In this document: in pieces, positions 40,351 through 49,436 of the stretch | Position numbering within the stretch: position 1 is the first letter of the stretch | How the letters are laid out: the number at the start of each line of letters is the position of its first letter | NCBI GenBank assembly: GCA_963815045.1 | Contig: CAWFET010000003.1 | Span: 372,001 to 436,000 of the forward strand | From: DASUPK01 sp963815045 | GTDB taxonomy: Bacteria > Actinomycetota > Thermoleophilia > Solirubrobacterales > 70-9 | Direction of reading: 5' to 3' | DNA length: 64,000 nucleotides | Notes under the pieces: model-generated | Database searches by the model: none | What the model was told of the DNA's origin: nothing | Seen by the model: the letters and a program-made list of their open reading frames with translations, nothing else | Position numbers and translations under genes: made by a program

Positions 40351-40926
40351 CTCGCCCTCACTCCGCAACGGCGTCCGGTCGATCGGCTCGGCGAGCAGCA
40401 TCTCCTTGGTGAAGATCAGGTCCGAGCGGTTGTAGTCGGACATCTCGTAGTCGTGGCCCATCGTGATCGCGTCGAAGGGGCAGGCGACCTCGCAGTAGCC
40501 GCAGAAGATGCAGCGGGAGAGGTTGATCTCGTAGACCTCGGCGTAGCGCTCGCCGGCGGACACGCGGTGCTCAGGATCGTTCTCGTGGGCCACTACCCGG
40601 ATGCAGTCGGCCGGGCAGGCGGCCGCGCAGAGCGAGCAGCCGACGCACTTCTCGAGCCCGGAGTCCTCGAAGCGGTGGAGCTTGTGGCGGCCGCGGAAGC
40701 GCTGATAGACCGGCGTCTTCTCCTCGGGGTACTGGATGGTCACCGTGCCCTCGAGTACCCGGCCGAAGGTGGTGCGCAGGCCGCGCAGGGTCTCGCCGAA
40801 GGCTCGGTACGCGCCCCCGGCGCCGCCGGGCTCCGGGCCGCGCTGGACCGAGATCACGTCCTCGTGGCTCTCGAGGTAGGGGAACTCGCTCCAGTCGGTC
40901 TTGTCGGTGTTGAGCTTCGCCTGCAT
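40348..40926 (-). CDS. nuoI: NADH-quinone oxidoreductase subunit I
   Basis: 192 residues; the ferredoxin-like subunit of the peripheral arm holding clusters N6a and N6b. Two [4Fe-4S] motifs are seen: Cys94, 97, 100, 104 (CVGCSLCAAACP) and Cys139, 142, 145, 149 (CIFCGYCEVACP). The YPEEKTPVYQRFRGRHKL segment before them is typical. It passes electrons from NuoG to NuoB. ATG at 40926 overlaps the nuoH stop by one base. Confidence 0.95.
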   Translation of the reverse strand: MQAKLNTDKTDWSEFPYLESHEDVISVQRGPEPGGAGGAYRAFGETLRGLRTTFGRVLEGTVTIQYPEEKTPVYQRFRGRHKLHRFEDSGLEKCVGCSLCAAACPADCIRVVAHENDPEHRVSAGERYAEVYEINLSRCIFCGYCEVACPFDAITMGHDYEMSDYNRSDLIFTKEMLLAEPIDRTPLRSEGE

Positions 40927-41939
40927 CAGCTCACCGTCACGATCACCGCGGTGGCCAGCACGTTCAGGGTCGCCAGGGGAAGCATCACCTTCCAGCCGAG
41001 CGCCATGAGCTGGTCGTAGCGAAGGCGGGGGAGCGTGGCCCGGATCCAGATGAAGAAGCAGACCAGCGTCAGCGTCTTGGCGACCATCCAGACCGGGTCG
41101 AGCCAGCCGGGGCCGGGGCCCATCCAGCCCCCGAGGAAGAAGGTGACCGCGATCCCTGAGACGACGAATATCTCCAGGTACTCGGCGAGCAGGTAGGAGC
41201 CGAAGCGCATCCCGCCGTACTCGGTCATGAAGCCCTGCACCAGCTCGGCATCGGCCTCCGGCAGATCGAAGGGCGCTCGGTTGGTCTCAGCGAAGCCGGC
41301 GACCATGAAGATCAGGAAGCCGACGATCTGCGGGACGATGTTCCAGATCTCGCCCTGCGCGTCGACGATGTGGGTGAGCGACAGGGAGCCGGTCATCATC
41401 ACGACGCCGAGCAGCGACAGGCCCATCGAGACCTCGTAGGAGATCAGCTGCGCCGCCGAGCGCATCGCCCCGAGGAAGCTGTACTTCGAGCCCGAGGACC
41501 AGCCGGCCAGCAGCAGGCCGTAGAACGACAGGGACCCGAACGCGAAGAAGTAGAGGACGCCGATCGATACGTCGATCCCGTAGAGCCCGATCCCGTCCTG
41601 GACGTTGCCGAACGGCAGGATCGCCAGGGTGACGATGCCCGAGAAGATCACGATTGCCGGGGCGATCGCGAAGAGCAGCGGGACCGCCGCATCCGGCCGG
41701 AACATCTCCTTGCCGGCGAGCTTCACGATGTCCGCCAGGGGCTGGACGAGACCGGCCGGCCCGACGCGGTTCGGCCCGTAGCGGTTCTGGAAGCGGCCGA
41801 TCAGCTTGCGCTCGACGACAGTCAGGACCGGGACGATCATGAAGACGCCCAGGAAGATCACGATCGACTTGACCACCATCACCCAGGTCGCCTCGACGTA
41901 ATTGACCTCTGCGAGGGGCAGGGGGATCGGGAGGCTCAT
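40926..41939 (-). CDS. nuoH: NADH-quinone oxidoreductase subunit H
   Basis: 337 residues, eight helices; it forms the quinone-entry chamber with NuoB and NuoD. VERKLIGRFQNRYGPNRVGPAGLVQPLADIVKLAGKE is the family signature, and AETNRAPFDLPEADAELVQGFMTEYGGM holds the loop-3 glutamates that link quinone binding to pumping. ATG at 41939; its first four bases overlap the nuoG stop (ATGA). Confidence 0.95.
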   Translation of the reverse strand: MSLPIPLPLAEVNYVEATWVMVVKSIVIFLGVFMIVPVLTVVERKLIGRFQNRYGPNRVGPAGLVQPLADIVKLAGKEMFRPDAAVPLLFAIAPAIVIFSGIVTLAILPFGNVQDGIGLYGIDVSIGVLYFFAFGSLSFYGLLLAGWSSGSKYSFLGAMRSAAQLISYEVSMGLSLLGVVMMTGSLSLTHIVDAQGEIWNIVPQIVGFLIFMVAGFAETNRAPFDLPEADAELVQGFMTEYGGMRFGSYLLAEYLEIFVVSGIAVTFFLGGWMGPGPGWLDPVWMVAKTLTLVCFFIWIRATLPRLRYDQLMALGWKVMLPLATLNVLATAVIVTVS

Positions 41940-44398
41940 CGCTTCGTCACCCGAATTTGCCGGGGCACGCCGTTGGTCAGCACGTTGCCGTTCGCGTCGT
42001 CGGTGCCCTCGATCAGGAAGGCGGCGCCCTGCGCCATGCGATCGCGGATGGCAACGGTTGCCTCGACGCTGTGCCCGTTGACCGCGACGGTGACGGCGTC
42101 GCCGTTGCCCACCTCAAGAGCCTCGGCGTCCTTGGCCGCCAATTCGAGCTTCTGCTTCGGCATCAGGAACCGCAGCGCCGGATTGCGCTTGGTGACGTCG
42201 GTCGCCCACAGGTCTCGGTAGGTCCCGAGCACGAGACCCGACGTGTCGTCGGTGGGGGCGTCCGAGGGAACTCCCGGCGTATGCCGGCCCGAGGACGCCC
42301 CCGCCGGCGGCGCGTCGGGCGTCCAGGACATCCCCGGATCGCGATCACCCCAGCGCAACCCCGTGCCGCCGATCTCCTCGTAGGTGATCGAGTCGTAGAA
42401 GGGCACCTCCTGCGAGAGGGCGTCGAAGACCTCCGCCGGCGACTCAGGCGTCAGGTCGCTGCCCAGCTCCGCGGCGACCGCGGCCAGGAAGCGCCAGCCG
42501 GGGATCATGCCCTCGGGGAGCGGGACGTTCCGGCGCAGGCGCTGGAGGCGGCCCTCCGCGTGGGTGACCGTGCCCTCCTTCTCGGCGAAGGTCTCCGCCG
42601 GGATGACGAGGTTGGCGAGCTTGGTCGACTCGTCGTCGAACCCGGAGATGGAGACGACGAAGTTGCCGGCCAGGGCCGACCGCCAGGCGTCGGCGTCCGG
42701 GTGCGTGCGGACGGGGTCGGCGTCGGAGAGCAGGAGGAAGCCCAGATCGTGCGAGTTGAGCCCCTCCTTGATCCGGTCGGAGCCGAGACCCTCACCGGTC
42801 GGCTCCAGGCCGGGCTTGGCGCCGGGGAGGCAGCCGACCTCGCGGAGGCCCCGGGAGTTCGACTCCTCCGGGACCTCGAGCAGGCCCGGGCCGATGCGCT
42901 GGTGCATCTCGAGCGCTCGGGCGCAGGCGTGAAGGGCCTCGACCGCGCCCGGATGCCGCCAGAGGCGCTCGCCCCAGACGATCGTCTGGTCGGGGGCGTC
43001 GCGCAGGATCTCCGCGATCGCCGCGGCCTCCTTCTCGAAGGGGCCGTCGGTGTCGTAGCCGTCGGCGCCGAGCGCTCCGGCCAGCGCGCGGACGAAGCTC
43101 GCCGCGTCGCCCGGCAGGTAGCGAATGGCCTCAGCCGCGCCCCCGTCGAGGGTGGTCAGGCGCTCCGAGGCGATCATCAGCTTCGCCTGGCCACGACGGA
43201 CCGCCTTGCGAATCCGCAGGTCCAGGATCGGCATCTCGTGCAGGGGGTCGGCGCCGATCACGAGGATCGCATCGGCGTGGTCGAGGTCCGCCATCCGGCT
43301 GCCCAGCTCCGGCCTGGAGAGCTCGCCGAGCAGGGCGGCATCGATCGGGCTCGCGGAGCAGTCGACGTTGGACGAGCCGGCGCCGCGCAGGATCTTCTGG
43401 ACCAGCCATCCCTCCTCGTTGGAGGTGCCGCCTCCGACCAGCGCGGCCGACTTCTCGCCCGCGCCGCGGATCGCATCGGCGGTCCGCTTGACGGCGTCGT
43501 CCCAGGAGATCGGGCTGAGGCTGCCGTCGCCCGCGCGGATCATCGGCTGGGTGATCCGCTCCTCGGAGTTGAACATCTGGAAGCCGTAGCGGCCCTTGTC
43601 GCAGAGCCAGCCGTCGTCGACCTCGGCGTTGTCGCGGGCCAGCACGCGGAGGACACGCTCGTCGCGGACCGTGAACTTGACGTTGCACTGGCTCGGGCAG
43701 AGGGTGCAGATCGATCCAGCGTCCTCGATGTCCCAGGGGCGCGCCCGGAAGCGGTAGGTGTAGTTGGTCAGCGCGCCGACCGGGCAAAGCTCGGTGATGT
43801 TGCCGTGGAAGGGGGCGATGTAGGGCCGCTCGTCGAAGGTGCCGACGAAGGTCTTGTCGCCGCGCTCGAGCAGCTGGAGCTGCTCGTCCTCGGCCACCTC
43901 CTGGCTGAAGCGGACGCAGCGGTAGCAGAGGATGCAGCGCTCCCGATCGATTGCCACGAGCGGTGAGAGCTCCAGCGGCTTCTGGAAGTGCCGCTTGGGA
44001 TCCGTGAAGCGGCTCTTGCCGGCGCCCCAGCCCATCGAGATGTCCTGGAGCGGGCACTCGCCGCCCTTGTCGCACACGGGACAGTCGAGCGGGTGATTGA
44101 CCAGCAGGAACTCGACGACCGCGTTCTGCGCCTCCTTGACCCGGTCGGTCTGCGTGTAGACGACCATGCCGTCCCGGATCGGGGTCGAGCAGGAGGTCTG
44201 GAGCTTCGGCATGCCCTCGATCTCGACGAGGCACATGCGGCAGGCGCCGACCGGATCCCCGAGCTTCGGCTCGTAACAGAAGACCGGGATCTCGATGTCG
44301 CCCATCTTGGCGGCGTCATGAAGCATCGTCCCCTCGGGCGCGGTCACCTCGCGTCCGTCGACCACCAGCGAGACGTGGTTGCGGATCTGCCTGGTCAT
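41936..44398 (-). CDS. nuoG: NADH-quinone oxidoreductase subunit G
   Basis: 820 residues. The N-terminal [2Fe-2S] domain has CYEPKLGDPVGACRMCLVEIEG and the later Cys of QTSCSTP. The His/Cys [4Fe-4S] ligands are HPLDCPVCDKGGECPL, further cysteines lie in ERCILCYRCVRF, and a third [4Fe-4S] motif is CTLCPSQCNVKF. A molybdopterin-oxidoreductase-like domain without the cofactor follows from ~residue 250. It carries electrons from NuoF to NuoI. ATG at 44398, set by the four-base overlap with the nuoF stop; a reading to 44995 is antisense-like nonsense. It is longer than many homologues and ends in a MopB-like barrel with NPALRFLMPKQKLELA. Confidence 0.94.
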   Translation of the reverse strand: MTRQIRNHVSLVVDGREVTAPEGTMLHDAAKMGDIEIPVFCYEPKLGDPVGACRMCLVEIEGMPKLQTSCSTPIRDGMVVYTQTDRVKEAQNAVVEFLLVNHPLDCPVCDKGGECPLQDISMGWGAGKSRFTDPKRHFQKPLELSPLVAIDRERCILCYRCVRFSQEVAEDEQLQLLERGDKTFVGTFDERPYIAPFHGNITELCPVGALTNYTYRFRARPWDIEDAGSICTLCPSQCNVKFTVRDERVLRVLARDNAEVDDGWLCDKGRYGFQMFNSEERITQPMIRAGDGSLSPISWDDAVKRTADAIRGAGEKSAALVGGGTSNEEGWLVQKILRGAGSSNVDCSASPIDAALLGELSRPELGSRMADLDHADAILVIGADPLHEMPILDLRIRKAVRRGQAKLMIASERLTTLDGGAAEAIRYLPGDAASFVRALAGALGADGYDTDGPFEKEAAAIAEILRDAPDQTIVWGERLWRHPGAVEALHACARALEMHQRIGPGLLEVPEESNSRGLREVGCLPGAKPGLEPTGEGLGSDRIKEGLNSHDLGFLLLSDADPVRTHPDADAWRSALAGNFVVSISGFDDESTKLANLVIPAETFAEKEGTVTHAEGRLQRLRRNVPLPEGMIPGWRFLAAVAAELGSDLTPESPAEVFDALSQEVPFYDSITYEEIGGTGLRWGDRDPGMSWTPDAPPAGASSGRHTPGVPSDAPTDDTSGLVLGTYRDLWATDVTKRNPALRFLMPKQKLELAAKDAEALEVGNGDAVTVAVNGHSVEATVAIRDRMAQGAAFLIEGTDDANGNVLTNGVPRQIRVTKR

Positions 44399-45684
44399 GC
44401 GGCCAGCTCCATGGGCACGCCGTGCTGGATTGCCTCGATGAACTCGTCGCGGAACTTCTTGACCATCGCTCCGACCGGCATCGCCATCGAGTCGCCGAGC
44501 ACGCAGAGGCAGTTGCCGATGATGTTGTCCTGGACCGAGGCGACGGTCTCCAGGTCGATCGGGGTCGCCTGGCCGCGGATCATCCGCTCGAGCATCTTCA
44601 CCGTCCAGTTCGTGCCCTCGCGGCAGGGCGTGCACTTGCCGCAGGACTCGTGGTGGTAGAAGCGCGCGGTCCGCAGCGCGAGCTCGACGACGCTGGTGGT
44701 GTCGTCGAAGACGATGATCGAGCCGGAGCCGAGCATCGACCCGGCCCCCTGCATCGCCTCGAAGCTGTAGGGGAGATCGAGACCCTCCTCCGGGAGCAGC
44801 ACCGGTGAGGACGAGCCGCCGGGGAAGAAGCCCTTGATCTTCCGGCCCGGAAGGGGCCCACCGGCGAGGCCGTTGATCAGCCGCTTCGTATCGATCCCAA
44901 GCTCGATCTCGTAGTTGCCCGGGCGCTGCACGTCGCCCGACACCGAGACGACCTTGGTGCCCGGCGACTGCTCGGTGCCGAAGCTCCTGAACCACTCGGC
45001 GCCCGAGGCGATGATGTGCGGCGCGTTGGAGAGGGTCTCGACGTTGTTGATGAGCGTCGGGCCGTCGTAGAGGCCCTGGACGGCCGGGAAGGGGGGCTTC
45101 AGGCGCGGGTTGCCCCGCTTGCCCTCGAGCGAGTCCAGGAGCGCCGTCTCCTCGCCGCAGATGTAGGCGCCGGCCCCGCGGTGGACGACCAGCTCGACCT
45201 GCTCGCCGGTGCCGAGCACGTCGTCGCCGAGGAAGCCGGCGTCGTAGGCCTCCTCGACCGCCTGGTCGAGGATGTCGGCCTGCAGGTCGTACTCGCCGCG
45301 GATGTAGATGAAGCAGCGGTTGGCGCCGGCGGCGCGGGCGGCGATGATGATCCCCTCGATCAGCTGGTGCGGGTTCTTCTGCAGGAGCTCGCGGTCCTTG
45401 AAGGCCCCCGGCTCGGACTCGTCGGCGTTGCAGCAGAGGTACTTGTCCATGTCCCCGCGCGGCAGGAACGAGGCCTTCTTGCCCATCGAGAACCCGGCCC
45501 CGCCGCGGCCTCGCAGGCCCGAGTCCTCGAGCTCCTTGAGGACCTCCTCAGGCGTCATCTCCTCATACGCCTTGCGGATCGACCGGTACCCGCCGAACTT
45601 GCGGTAGGTCTTGATGGAGGCCAGGCCGGGCTCGTCGATGTTCCTGAACAGCAGCCGGGTCTCCTCGGCCTTGAGCGGCGGCAT
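44395..45684 (-). CDS. nuoF: NADH-quinone oxidoreductase subunit F (NADH-binding)
   Basis: 429 residues; it oxidises NADH. The FMN/NADH glycine loop is GLRGRGGAGFSMGKKASF, then NADESEPGAFKDRELL and GAGAYICGEETALLDSLEGKRGNPRLKPPFPA, and the N3 [4Fe-4S] ligands are ESCGKCTPCREG with the final Cys in NIIGNCLCVLGD. ATG at 45684 overlaps the nuoE stop by one base; the 706-residue frame running to 46515 overlaps nuoE in another frame and is not coding. Confidence 0.95.
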   Translation of the reverse strand: MPPLKAEETRLLFRNIDEPGLASIKTYRKFGGYRSIRKAYEEMTPEEVLKELEDSGLRGRGGAGFSMGKKASFLPRGDMDKYLCCNADESEPGAFKDRELLQKNPHQLIEGIIIAARAAGANRCFIYIRGEYDLQADILDQAVEEAYDAGFLGDDVLGTGEQVELVVHRGAGAYICGEETALLDSLEGKRGNPRLKPPFPAVQGLYDGPTLINNVETLSNAPHIIASGAEWFRSFGTEQSPGTKVVSVSGDVQRPGNYEIELGIDTKRLINGLAGGPLPGRKIKGFFPGGSSSPVLLPEEGLDLPYSFEAMQGAGSMLGSGSIIVFDDTTSVVELALRTARFYHHESCGKCTPCREGTNWTVKMLERMIRGQATPIDLETVASVQDNIIGNCLCVLGDSMAMPVGAMVKKFRDEFIEAIQHGVPMELAA

Positions 45685-46505
45685 CAGCTCTTCCCCTTCG
45701 GCTTGGCGCGTGGGCTCGGGCGAGTTCCCTTGTTGATCGGGTGCCGCGAGATCCGTTTGTCGGCCGAACCCCGCTTGCCGCCTGCCGCGCCGCGATCCTG
45801 GAGGCGCTTCTCGGGGAGGACGTCTTTGGCGTTCTTCCGGAGTTGCCGGACCGCGGTCTCCGCGTCCTCCTCGGTGAGCGGCCCGTAGTAGCGCTCGTCG
45901 ATTGACGCCATCGGCGCCAGGTCGCAGGCCCCCAGGCACTCGAAGCCGCGCACGAAGACCTTGCCGTCCTCGGAGGTCCCCTGGCCGTCGACCCCGGCCG
46001 CCTCGCCGAACGCCTCGAGCAGCCGGTCGGCGCCCCGCAGCCAGCAGCTGATGTTGGTGCAGACCAGCACCTGGTGATCGCCCTCGGGCTCCAGGCGGAA
46101 GAGGTCGTAGAAGCTCGCCACCGACTCGAGATAGCCCGGGGTGACCCCCATGACGGCCGCGGCCTGCTCGATGCCCTCGGGCGTGCACCAGCCGTAGCGG
46201 CGCTGGACGGCCCAGAGCGCCGGGATCGCCGCCGAGCGCTTCTGCGGGTAGCGGCTCATCGCCCGCCGGATCTGCTGGGCCAGGGCGCGGGGCACCTCGA
46301 CCTCGGAGGGCTCGGGGACGGGAGCGGCCTCGCCGCGCGGCTCGCGCGACTCCGCCGATGCCTGGATCACCTCGATCTCGTCCCCCGGGATGTCGACGCC
46401 GACCTTCTCCTGCTCGTCCGGCATGGGCGGCGGCTCCGGTGCGTCGTGGATGTGCCCAGGGTCGCTGGTCCAGTCGCGCTTGCCCTTCGGCAGCAGCGGG
46501 CTCAT
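45684..46505 (-). CDS. nuoE: NADH-quinone oxidoreductase subunit E
   Basis: 273 residues, against the usual 160-180. The core (IRRAMSRYPQKRSAAIPALWAVQRRYGW to LRKNAKDVL) has the thioredoxin-like [2Fe-2S] N1a ligands in VCTNISCWLRGAD (Cys x4 Cys) and FECLGACDLAPMASI (Cys x3 Cys). An N-terminal acidic, Pro-rich extension of ~80 residues and a basic C-terminal tail (KRGSADKRISRHPINKGTRP) are extra. It partners NuoF in NADH oxidation. ATG at 46505 overlaps the nuoD stop by four bases. Confidence 0.93.
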   Translation of the reverse strand: MSPLLPKGKRDWTSDPGHIHDAPEPPPMPDEQEKVGVDIPGDEIEVIQASAESREPRGEAAPVPEPSEVEVPRALAQQIRRAMSRYPQKRSAAIPALWAVQRRYGWCTPEGIEQAAAVMGVTPGYLESVASFYDLFRLEPEGDHQVLVCTNISCWLRGADRLLEAFGEAAGVDGQGTSEDGKVFVRGFECLGACDLAPMASIDERYYGPLTEEDAETAVRQLRKNAKDVLPEKRLQDRGAAGGKRGSADKRISRHPINKGTRPSPRAKPKGKS

Positions 46506-47806
46506 CGGTCGACACCTCCGATGATCGGATCGAGCATCGCCAGGTTCTGGATCAGGTCGGCGATCAGCCCGCCGACCGACATGTCGCGGAAGCACTGGAG
46601 GTTCACGAACGACGGGTCCCGGAAGTGGACGCGCGCCGGCTTCGAGGAGCCGTCGGCCAGGACGAAGCAGCCGAGCTCGCCGCGGGGGGACTCGATTGAG
46701 TAGTAGAGCTCTCCCGGCGGGACGCGGTAGCCCTCGGTGACGAGCTTGAAGTGGTGGATCAGGGACTCCATCGAGGTGGAGAGCTCGTCGCGCGGCGGCA
46801 GGACGTACTTGCGGTCGTCGGAGATCCAGGGCCCGTCTGGCATCCCGTCGAGGACCTGCTCGATGATCCGCACCGACTCGCGCATCTCCTGCAGCCGCAC
46901 GCGGTAGCGGTCGTAGCCGTCGCCGATGGTGCCGACCGGGATCTTGAAGTCGAAGTCCTCGTACGAGAGATAGCCGGGGGACTTGCGGAGGTCCCACGGC
47001 TCACCGGCGGCGCGGAGCAGGGGGCCGGTGACGCCGAGCTCGAGCAGCCGCTCTCGCGAGACGATCCCGACGTTGCGGGTGCGGTGCAGGAAGATCTCGT
47101 TGCGGTCGAGGAGAGCCTCGTACTGGTCGATCCGGCTCGGCATCAGTTCGATGAACTGCCGGACCTTTCGCTCGAAGCCGACGGGGATGTCCTCGAAGAC
47201 GCCGCCGACCTGGAAGTAGCGCGTGTGCATCCGCTGGCCCGCCGACATCTCGAAGAGGTCGAGGATCGTGTCGCGCTCGCGGAAGCAGTACCAGAACATC
47301 GAGATCGCGCCGAGATCCAGGGCGGAGGTGCCGAGCCAGACCAGGTGCGAGTGAATCCGGTTGAGCTCCATGTGGAGGATGCGCAGGTACTTGGCGCGAT
47401 TCGGGATCTCGAGCTCGAGCAGGCGCTCGACCGTGCCGCAGTAGGCCTCCATCTGGAAGAAGTAGGAGAGGTAGTCCATCCGCTCCACGAACGGGATGAC
47501 CTTCCAGTAGCTCTTGTCCTCGCAGGACTTCTCGATCCCGGTGTGGAGGTAGCCCATGATCGGCTTGCAGTCGAGGATGCGCTCCCCCTGGAGCGTCACG
47601 ATCAGCCGCAGCACCCCGTGCGTGGCCGGGTGGTGCGGGCCCATGTTGATGGTGAGGATCTCCTGCTCCGGCTCCAGGCCCGGCCCGCCGAGGTCCTGGT
47701 GGGCGATCTCGGCGGCGTCCACCAGCGGGGCCGCGGGGTCCTCGGCCTCGCGGGAGTAGCCGCGCTCGGTGATGTCCGCCTCGTCACGGAGGAGGTCGTC
47801 GGCCAT
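46502..47806 (-). CDS. nuoD: NADH-quinone oxidoreductase subunit D
   Basis: 434 residues; the 49-kDa subunit that forms the quinone site with NuoB. INMGPHHPATHGVLRLIVTLQGE holds the His that helps quinone protonation; GYLHTGIEKSCEDKSYWKVIPFVERMDYLS, HLVWLGTSALDLGA and the late SIESPRGELGCFVLADGSSKPARVHFRDPSFVNLQ are the standard segments. ATG at 47806 overlaps the nuoC stop by one base; four more codons upstream (47818) are possible but less likely. Confidence 0.95.
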   Translation of the reverse strand: MADDLLRDEADITERGYSREAEDPAAPLVDAAEIAHQDLGGPGLEPEQEILTINMGPHHPATHGVLRLIVTLQGERILDCKPIMGYLHTGIEKSCEDKSYWKVIPFVERMDYLSYFFQMEAYCGTVERLLELEIPNRAKYLRILHMELNRIHSHLVWLGTSALDLGAISMFWYCFRERDTILDLFEMSAGQRMHTRYFQVGGVFEDIPVGFERKVRQFIELMPSRIDQYEALLDRNEIFLHRTRNVGIVSRERLLELGVTGPLLRAAGEPWDLRKSPGYLSYEDFDFKIPVGTIGDGYDRYRVRLQEMRESVRIIEQVLDGMPDGPWISDDRKYVLPPRDELSTSMESLIHHFKLVTEGYRVPPGELYYSIESPRGELGCFVLADGSSKPARVHFRDPSFVNLQCFRDMSVGGLIADLIQNLAMLDPIIGGVDR

Positions 47807-48366
47807 TACTCGAACCACCTCGGGGCGTCGATCTCGTTGTGCGTGAAGAGCACCGGCTCGCCACCGATCGGGAAGTCCCGGCGCTGCGGCCAGCCGACGT
47901 AGTCCTCCGGCATCAGGATCCGGCGCAGGTCCGGATGGCCGCGGAAGACGATCCCGAAGAAGTCATAGGCCTCCCGTTCCTGGAAATCAGCGGTTGGGAA
48001 GAGTTCAACGCACGAGTCGAGCTCGGGGAGGTTCTCGGTCGCCGCGAACCCGTTGGATTCGTCGCCCGCGGCGGGATCGGCCAGCAGCGCCTTCACGTGC
48101 AGCCGCTCCATGCGCTCGCGGCAGAGCAGCTCGTAGTGGACCGCGAAGCGCGGGGTCGCCGGCAGGTAGTCCGCGGCGTGCACGCTGGAGAGGAACCGGT
48201 AGCCCTGCTCCGGGGTGTCCCGCAGCCAGGTGAGGGTGTGGAGGATCCCGTCCGGGTTGACGATCAGGGTCGCGCGGCCGTGCTCCACCGAGGTCTCGAT
48301 GACCGTTCCCGCACGCCCTTTGTCGATTCCCTGGGCGATCAGCTCCAGCCCGGGGGCGTCAGGCAT
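47806..48366 (-). CDS. nuoC: NADH-quinone oxidoreductase subunit C
   Basis: 186 residues; the 30-kDa peripheral subunit. The signature is SCVELFPTADFQEREAYDFFGIVFRGHPDLRRILMPEDYVGWPQRRDFP (the EREAYDFFGIxFxGHPxLxRIL pattern). ATG at 48366, eight bases inside the nuoB end; the longer frame to 48582 is Ser/Arg-rich nonsense. It is short but complete and not fused to nuoD. Confidence 0.94.
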   Translation of the reverse strand: MPDAPGLELIAQGIDKGRAGTVIETSVEHGRATLIVNPDGILHTLTWLRDTPEQGYRFLSSVHAADYLPATPRFAVHYELLCRERMERLHVKALLADPAAGDESNGFAATENLPELDSCVELFPTADFQEREAYDFFGIVFRGHPDLRRILMPEDYVGWPQRRDFPIGGEPVLFTHNEIDAPRWFE

Positions 48367-49039
48367 CCGTTGCTTCCTCCGAGTGCTTCGGGCCCACCGC
48401 CCGGGCGGCGCGCTCGATCGCCTCGGGGGTCGGCTCACCCGACTCGAAGCGCGCCCACTCCTCGGTGCCGCTCGCGTTGTAGCGCTCGCGCCAGCCGAGA
48501 TCGGGCTGCCCACGAACCAGGCGCTGCAGCTTGTTGAAGCCGTGGAGGAGGGCCTCAGGGCGAGGAGGGCATCCGGGGACATGGATGTCCACCGGCATGA
48601 ACTTGTCGGCGCCCTGGACGACGGCGTAGTTGGCGAACATGCCGCCGGAGGAGGAGCAGGCGCCCATCGCGATCACCCACTTGGGCTCGAGCATCTGGTC
48701 GTAGACGCGACGGACGACCGGGGCCATCTTCACCGAGACCCTGCCGGAGAGAATCATCATGTCCGCCTGCCGGGGGGAGGCACGAAATGCCTCGGCGCCG
48801 AACCTCGCGATGTCGTAGCGCGAGGTGACCATCGACATCATCTCGATGGCGCAGCAGGCGAGGCCGAAGGTCATCGGGAAGAGGGCGTTCGACCGTCCCC
48901 AGTTGAGGACGTTCTCGAGGGTGGTCGTGAGGAGGCGCTCCTCGACGTACTCGTCGAGGTCCCTTCCCTCGAGGTCCCCGCGGAGCAGGTCGCGGGCGCG
49001 CAGCTGCCGGGATCGCAGGCTCTCGCGCTCTACTTCCAA
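48359..49039 (-). CDS. nuoB: NADH-quinone oxidoreductase subunit B
   Basis: 226 residues; it holds cluster N2, the last Fe-S centre before quinone. Ligands are the adjacent Cys pair in TFGLACCAIEMM, Cys in AMGACSSSGGMF and Cys in HVPGCPPRPEALL. SRYDIARFGAEAFRASPRQADMMILSGRVS is typical. TTG at 49039 is the first usable start: it overlaps the nuoA end by ten bases, and upstream codons are antisense-like. The C-terminal 45 residues (NASGTEEWARFESGE to KHSEEATDA) are an acidic extension. The N-terminal 45 residues are charged and helical. Confidence 0.94.
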   Translation of the reverse strand: MEVERESLRSRQLRARDLLRGDLEGRDLDEYVEERLLTTTLENVLNWGRSNALFPMTFGLACCAIEMMSMVTSRYDIARFGAEAFRASPRQADMMILSGRVSVKMAPVVRRVYDQMLEPKWVIAMGACSSSGGMFANYAVVQGADKFMPVDIHVPGCPPRPEALLHGFNKLQRLVRGQPDLGWRERYNASGTEEWARFESGEPTPEAIERAARAVGPKHSEEATDA

Positions 49040-49389
49040 TCGAGCGCTCCTCGGCGCCAGACGAAGATCAGCGCGACGAGCAGAAGCGCGACGAAGACGA
49101 GGATCTCCCCAAGCACGAACACGCTCTTGGTGGCGTGGACGAGGACGCCGACCGGATAGAGAAAGACGACCTCGATGTCGAACAGGATGAACAGCATCGC
49201 GATCATGTAGAAGCTCACGCCGAACCGGAAGGTCCGGGTGATATGGGAAGGGAGCCCGCACTCATACGGCTGCCCCTTGATCGGATTCGGGCGCTTGGGC
49301 CCGGTGATCGAGTTCAACAGTGCGAAGGCGCCTCCCACGATGACCCCTAGGCCGGCGAACACGAGAACGGGGAGGTAGCTCTGGAGCAC
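49030..49389 (-). CDS. nuoA: NADH-quinone oxidoreductase subunit A
   Basis: 119 residues, three helices. The first loop carries NPIKGQPYECGLPSHITRTFRFGVSFYMIAMLFILFDIEVVFLYPVGV, the NuoA signature with the loop Cys and the Asp/Glu of the second helix. It is the first gene of the operon. GTG at 49389 lies twelve bases after the TATAAG box, with no clear Shine-Dalgarno sequence. The length is normal. Confidence 0.95.
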   Translation of the reverse strand: MLQSYLPVLVFAGLGVIVGGAFALLNSITGPKRPNPIKGQPYECGLPSHITRTFRFGVSFYMIAMLFILFDIEVVFLYPVGVLVHATKSVFVLGEILVFVALLLVALIFVWRRGALDWK

Positions 49390-49401
49390 GATTCGTTCGG
49401 T

Positions 49402-49407
49402 CTTATA
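49402..49407 (-). promoter_or_regulatory. Promoter -10 box TATAAG of the nuo operon
   Basis: TATAAG on the minus strand would start transcription about five bases before the nuoA GTG. No good -35 (TTGACA-like) exists at 17-base spacing, where instead a palindrome lies, so an activator may be needed. Confidence 0.5.
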
Positions 49408-49421
49408 CCACCGCGACCGGA

Positions 49422-49436
49422 ACTTTGTAGCAAAGT
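49422..49436. promoter_or_regulatory. Palindrome ACTTTG-TAG-CAAAGT over the nuo -35 region
   Basis: A perfect 6-bp inverted repeat with a 3-base centre, lying 15-29 bases upstream of the -10 box, where the -35 would be. A second short repeat, TTCCGC/GCGGAA (49451..49470), lies further upstream. It is a candidate operator for a dimeric regulator; I cannot name the family. Confidence 0.45.

Noticed and set aside
41957..43966. 669-codon open frame on the plus strand
   Set aside because: It is the antisense of nuoG, rich in Arg/Gly/Val/Leu with no family motif; long antisense frames are expected at this GC content.
44399..44995. N-terminal extension of NuoG
   Set aside because: It lies in another frame of nuoF; the NuoG [2Fe-2S] domain begins right after ATG 44398.
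45685..46515. N-terminal extension of NuoF
   Set aside because: It overlaps nuoE in a second frame and is Arg/Gly-rich; NuoF starts normally at 45684.
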